From a virus, in IMG/VR virus record IMGVR_UViG_3300042468_000045, positions 1 through 20,328 of that record: 20,328 nucleotides of DNA, one strand, 5' to 3'. Shown here piece after piece: positions 20,276 to 20,328 of the stretch. Positions within the stretch are counted from its first letter, which is position 1; the number at the start of each line of letters is the position of its first letter. The notes under the pieces are model-generated. The model was not told the origin of the DNA and made no database searches. It worked only from the letters and a program-made list of their open reading frames with translations. The position numbers and the translations under genes are program-made.

Positions 20276-20328
20276 TCACGCCGCGCCAGGGGCGTTCGGC
20301 TCAGTGGGTACGTGACCACCATCGGGAC
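20276..20328 (-). CDS. Possible C-terminal end of an upstream gene (partial)
   Basis: The first bases on the minus strand are open in one frame for 16 codons before a TGA at 20278-20276. The residues are PDGGHVPTEPNAPGAA, a Pro/Gly/Ala-rich acidic tail such as often ends phage scaffold or head proteins. The following capsid-associated gene starts about 30 bases later behind its own ribosome site. A second frame is also open and ends at 20269 (ending LARREP), so the choice rests only on residue composition and codon use. No function can be assigned from this fragment. By position, a scaffold, protease or portal-linked gene would be expected, but that is inference. Confidence 0.4.
   Translation of the reverse strand, partial: PDGGHVPTEPNAPGAA

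Noticed and set aside
20269-20328. Alternative frame for the upstream partial gene
   Set aside because: Open for 19 codons, but its basic, irregular composition is less like a phage protein end than the frame ending at 20276; it cannot be excluded.

Overview
The window is a stretch of a tailed-phage genome (or a prophage or metagenomic phage contig) carrying the late structural and lysis genes. Every gene I can support lies on the minus strand, so transcription runs from high to low coordinates. The genes are packed almost without gaps: the largest untranslated stretches are about 46 to 55 bases and no gap reaches 300 bases. No tRNA, rRNA, CRISPR array, integrase, transposase or replication gene is visible. 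A two-component spanin (Rz/Rz1 type) points to a Gram-negative host. The high GC content fits, but does not prove, an alpha- or betaproteobacterial host. A P22 gp10/nozzle-like protein, adaptor-like proteins and internal virion (ejection) proteins, with no tape measure, tail tube or sheath, indicate a short-tailed podovirus-type virion.

Layout in order of transcription. (1) Head, 20328-17990: the possible tail end of an upstream gene, a capsid-associated protein (198 aa), the HK97-fold major capsid protein (301 aa), and a decoration-like protein (225 aa). Strong GC-rich hairpins follow the last two. (2) Two small basic proteins, 17943-17511. (3) A three-gene virion-surface module, 17511-13569, ending in a 703-aa beta-helix tailspike. 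Its last two genes are clearly lower in GC than the rest of the window, as expected for an exchanged receptor-binding module. (4) Connector and accessory genes, 13515-11526: an adaptor-like protein, a zinc-ribbon protein, a beta-sandwich virion protein and a helical DUF5856-like protein. (5) A lysis block, 11529-8580: a coiled-coil/TM protein, a GH24-type endolysin with a hydrophobic C-terminus, a calcineurin-like phosphoesterase, a 44-aa membrane protein not found by simple length-limited ORF calling, and the overlapping Rz/Rz1 spanins. (6) Tail, 8565-3527: a second adaptor-like protein, a 601-aa fibre, a glycine-rich putative adhesin, the nozzle/tail-hub protein and a 79-aa protein. (7) Ejection proteins, 3525-1: three large glycine-, alanine- and glutamine-rich proteins. 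The last runs off the left edge inside a polyglycine tract.

The genes form one assembly programme: build the shell, attach connector and nozzle, add spikes and fibres, load internal proteins, then lyse. At least thirteen junctions have overlapping stop and start codons (TAATG, TGATG, ATGA or GTGA), suggesting translational coupling along a long late transcript. I see no convincing internal promoter. The terminase and portal genes are not in the window and probably lie upstream, beyond position 20328.
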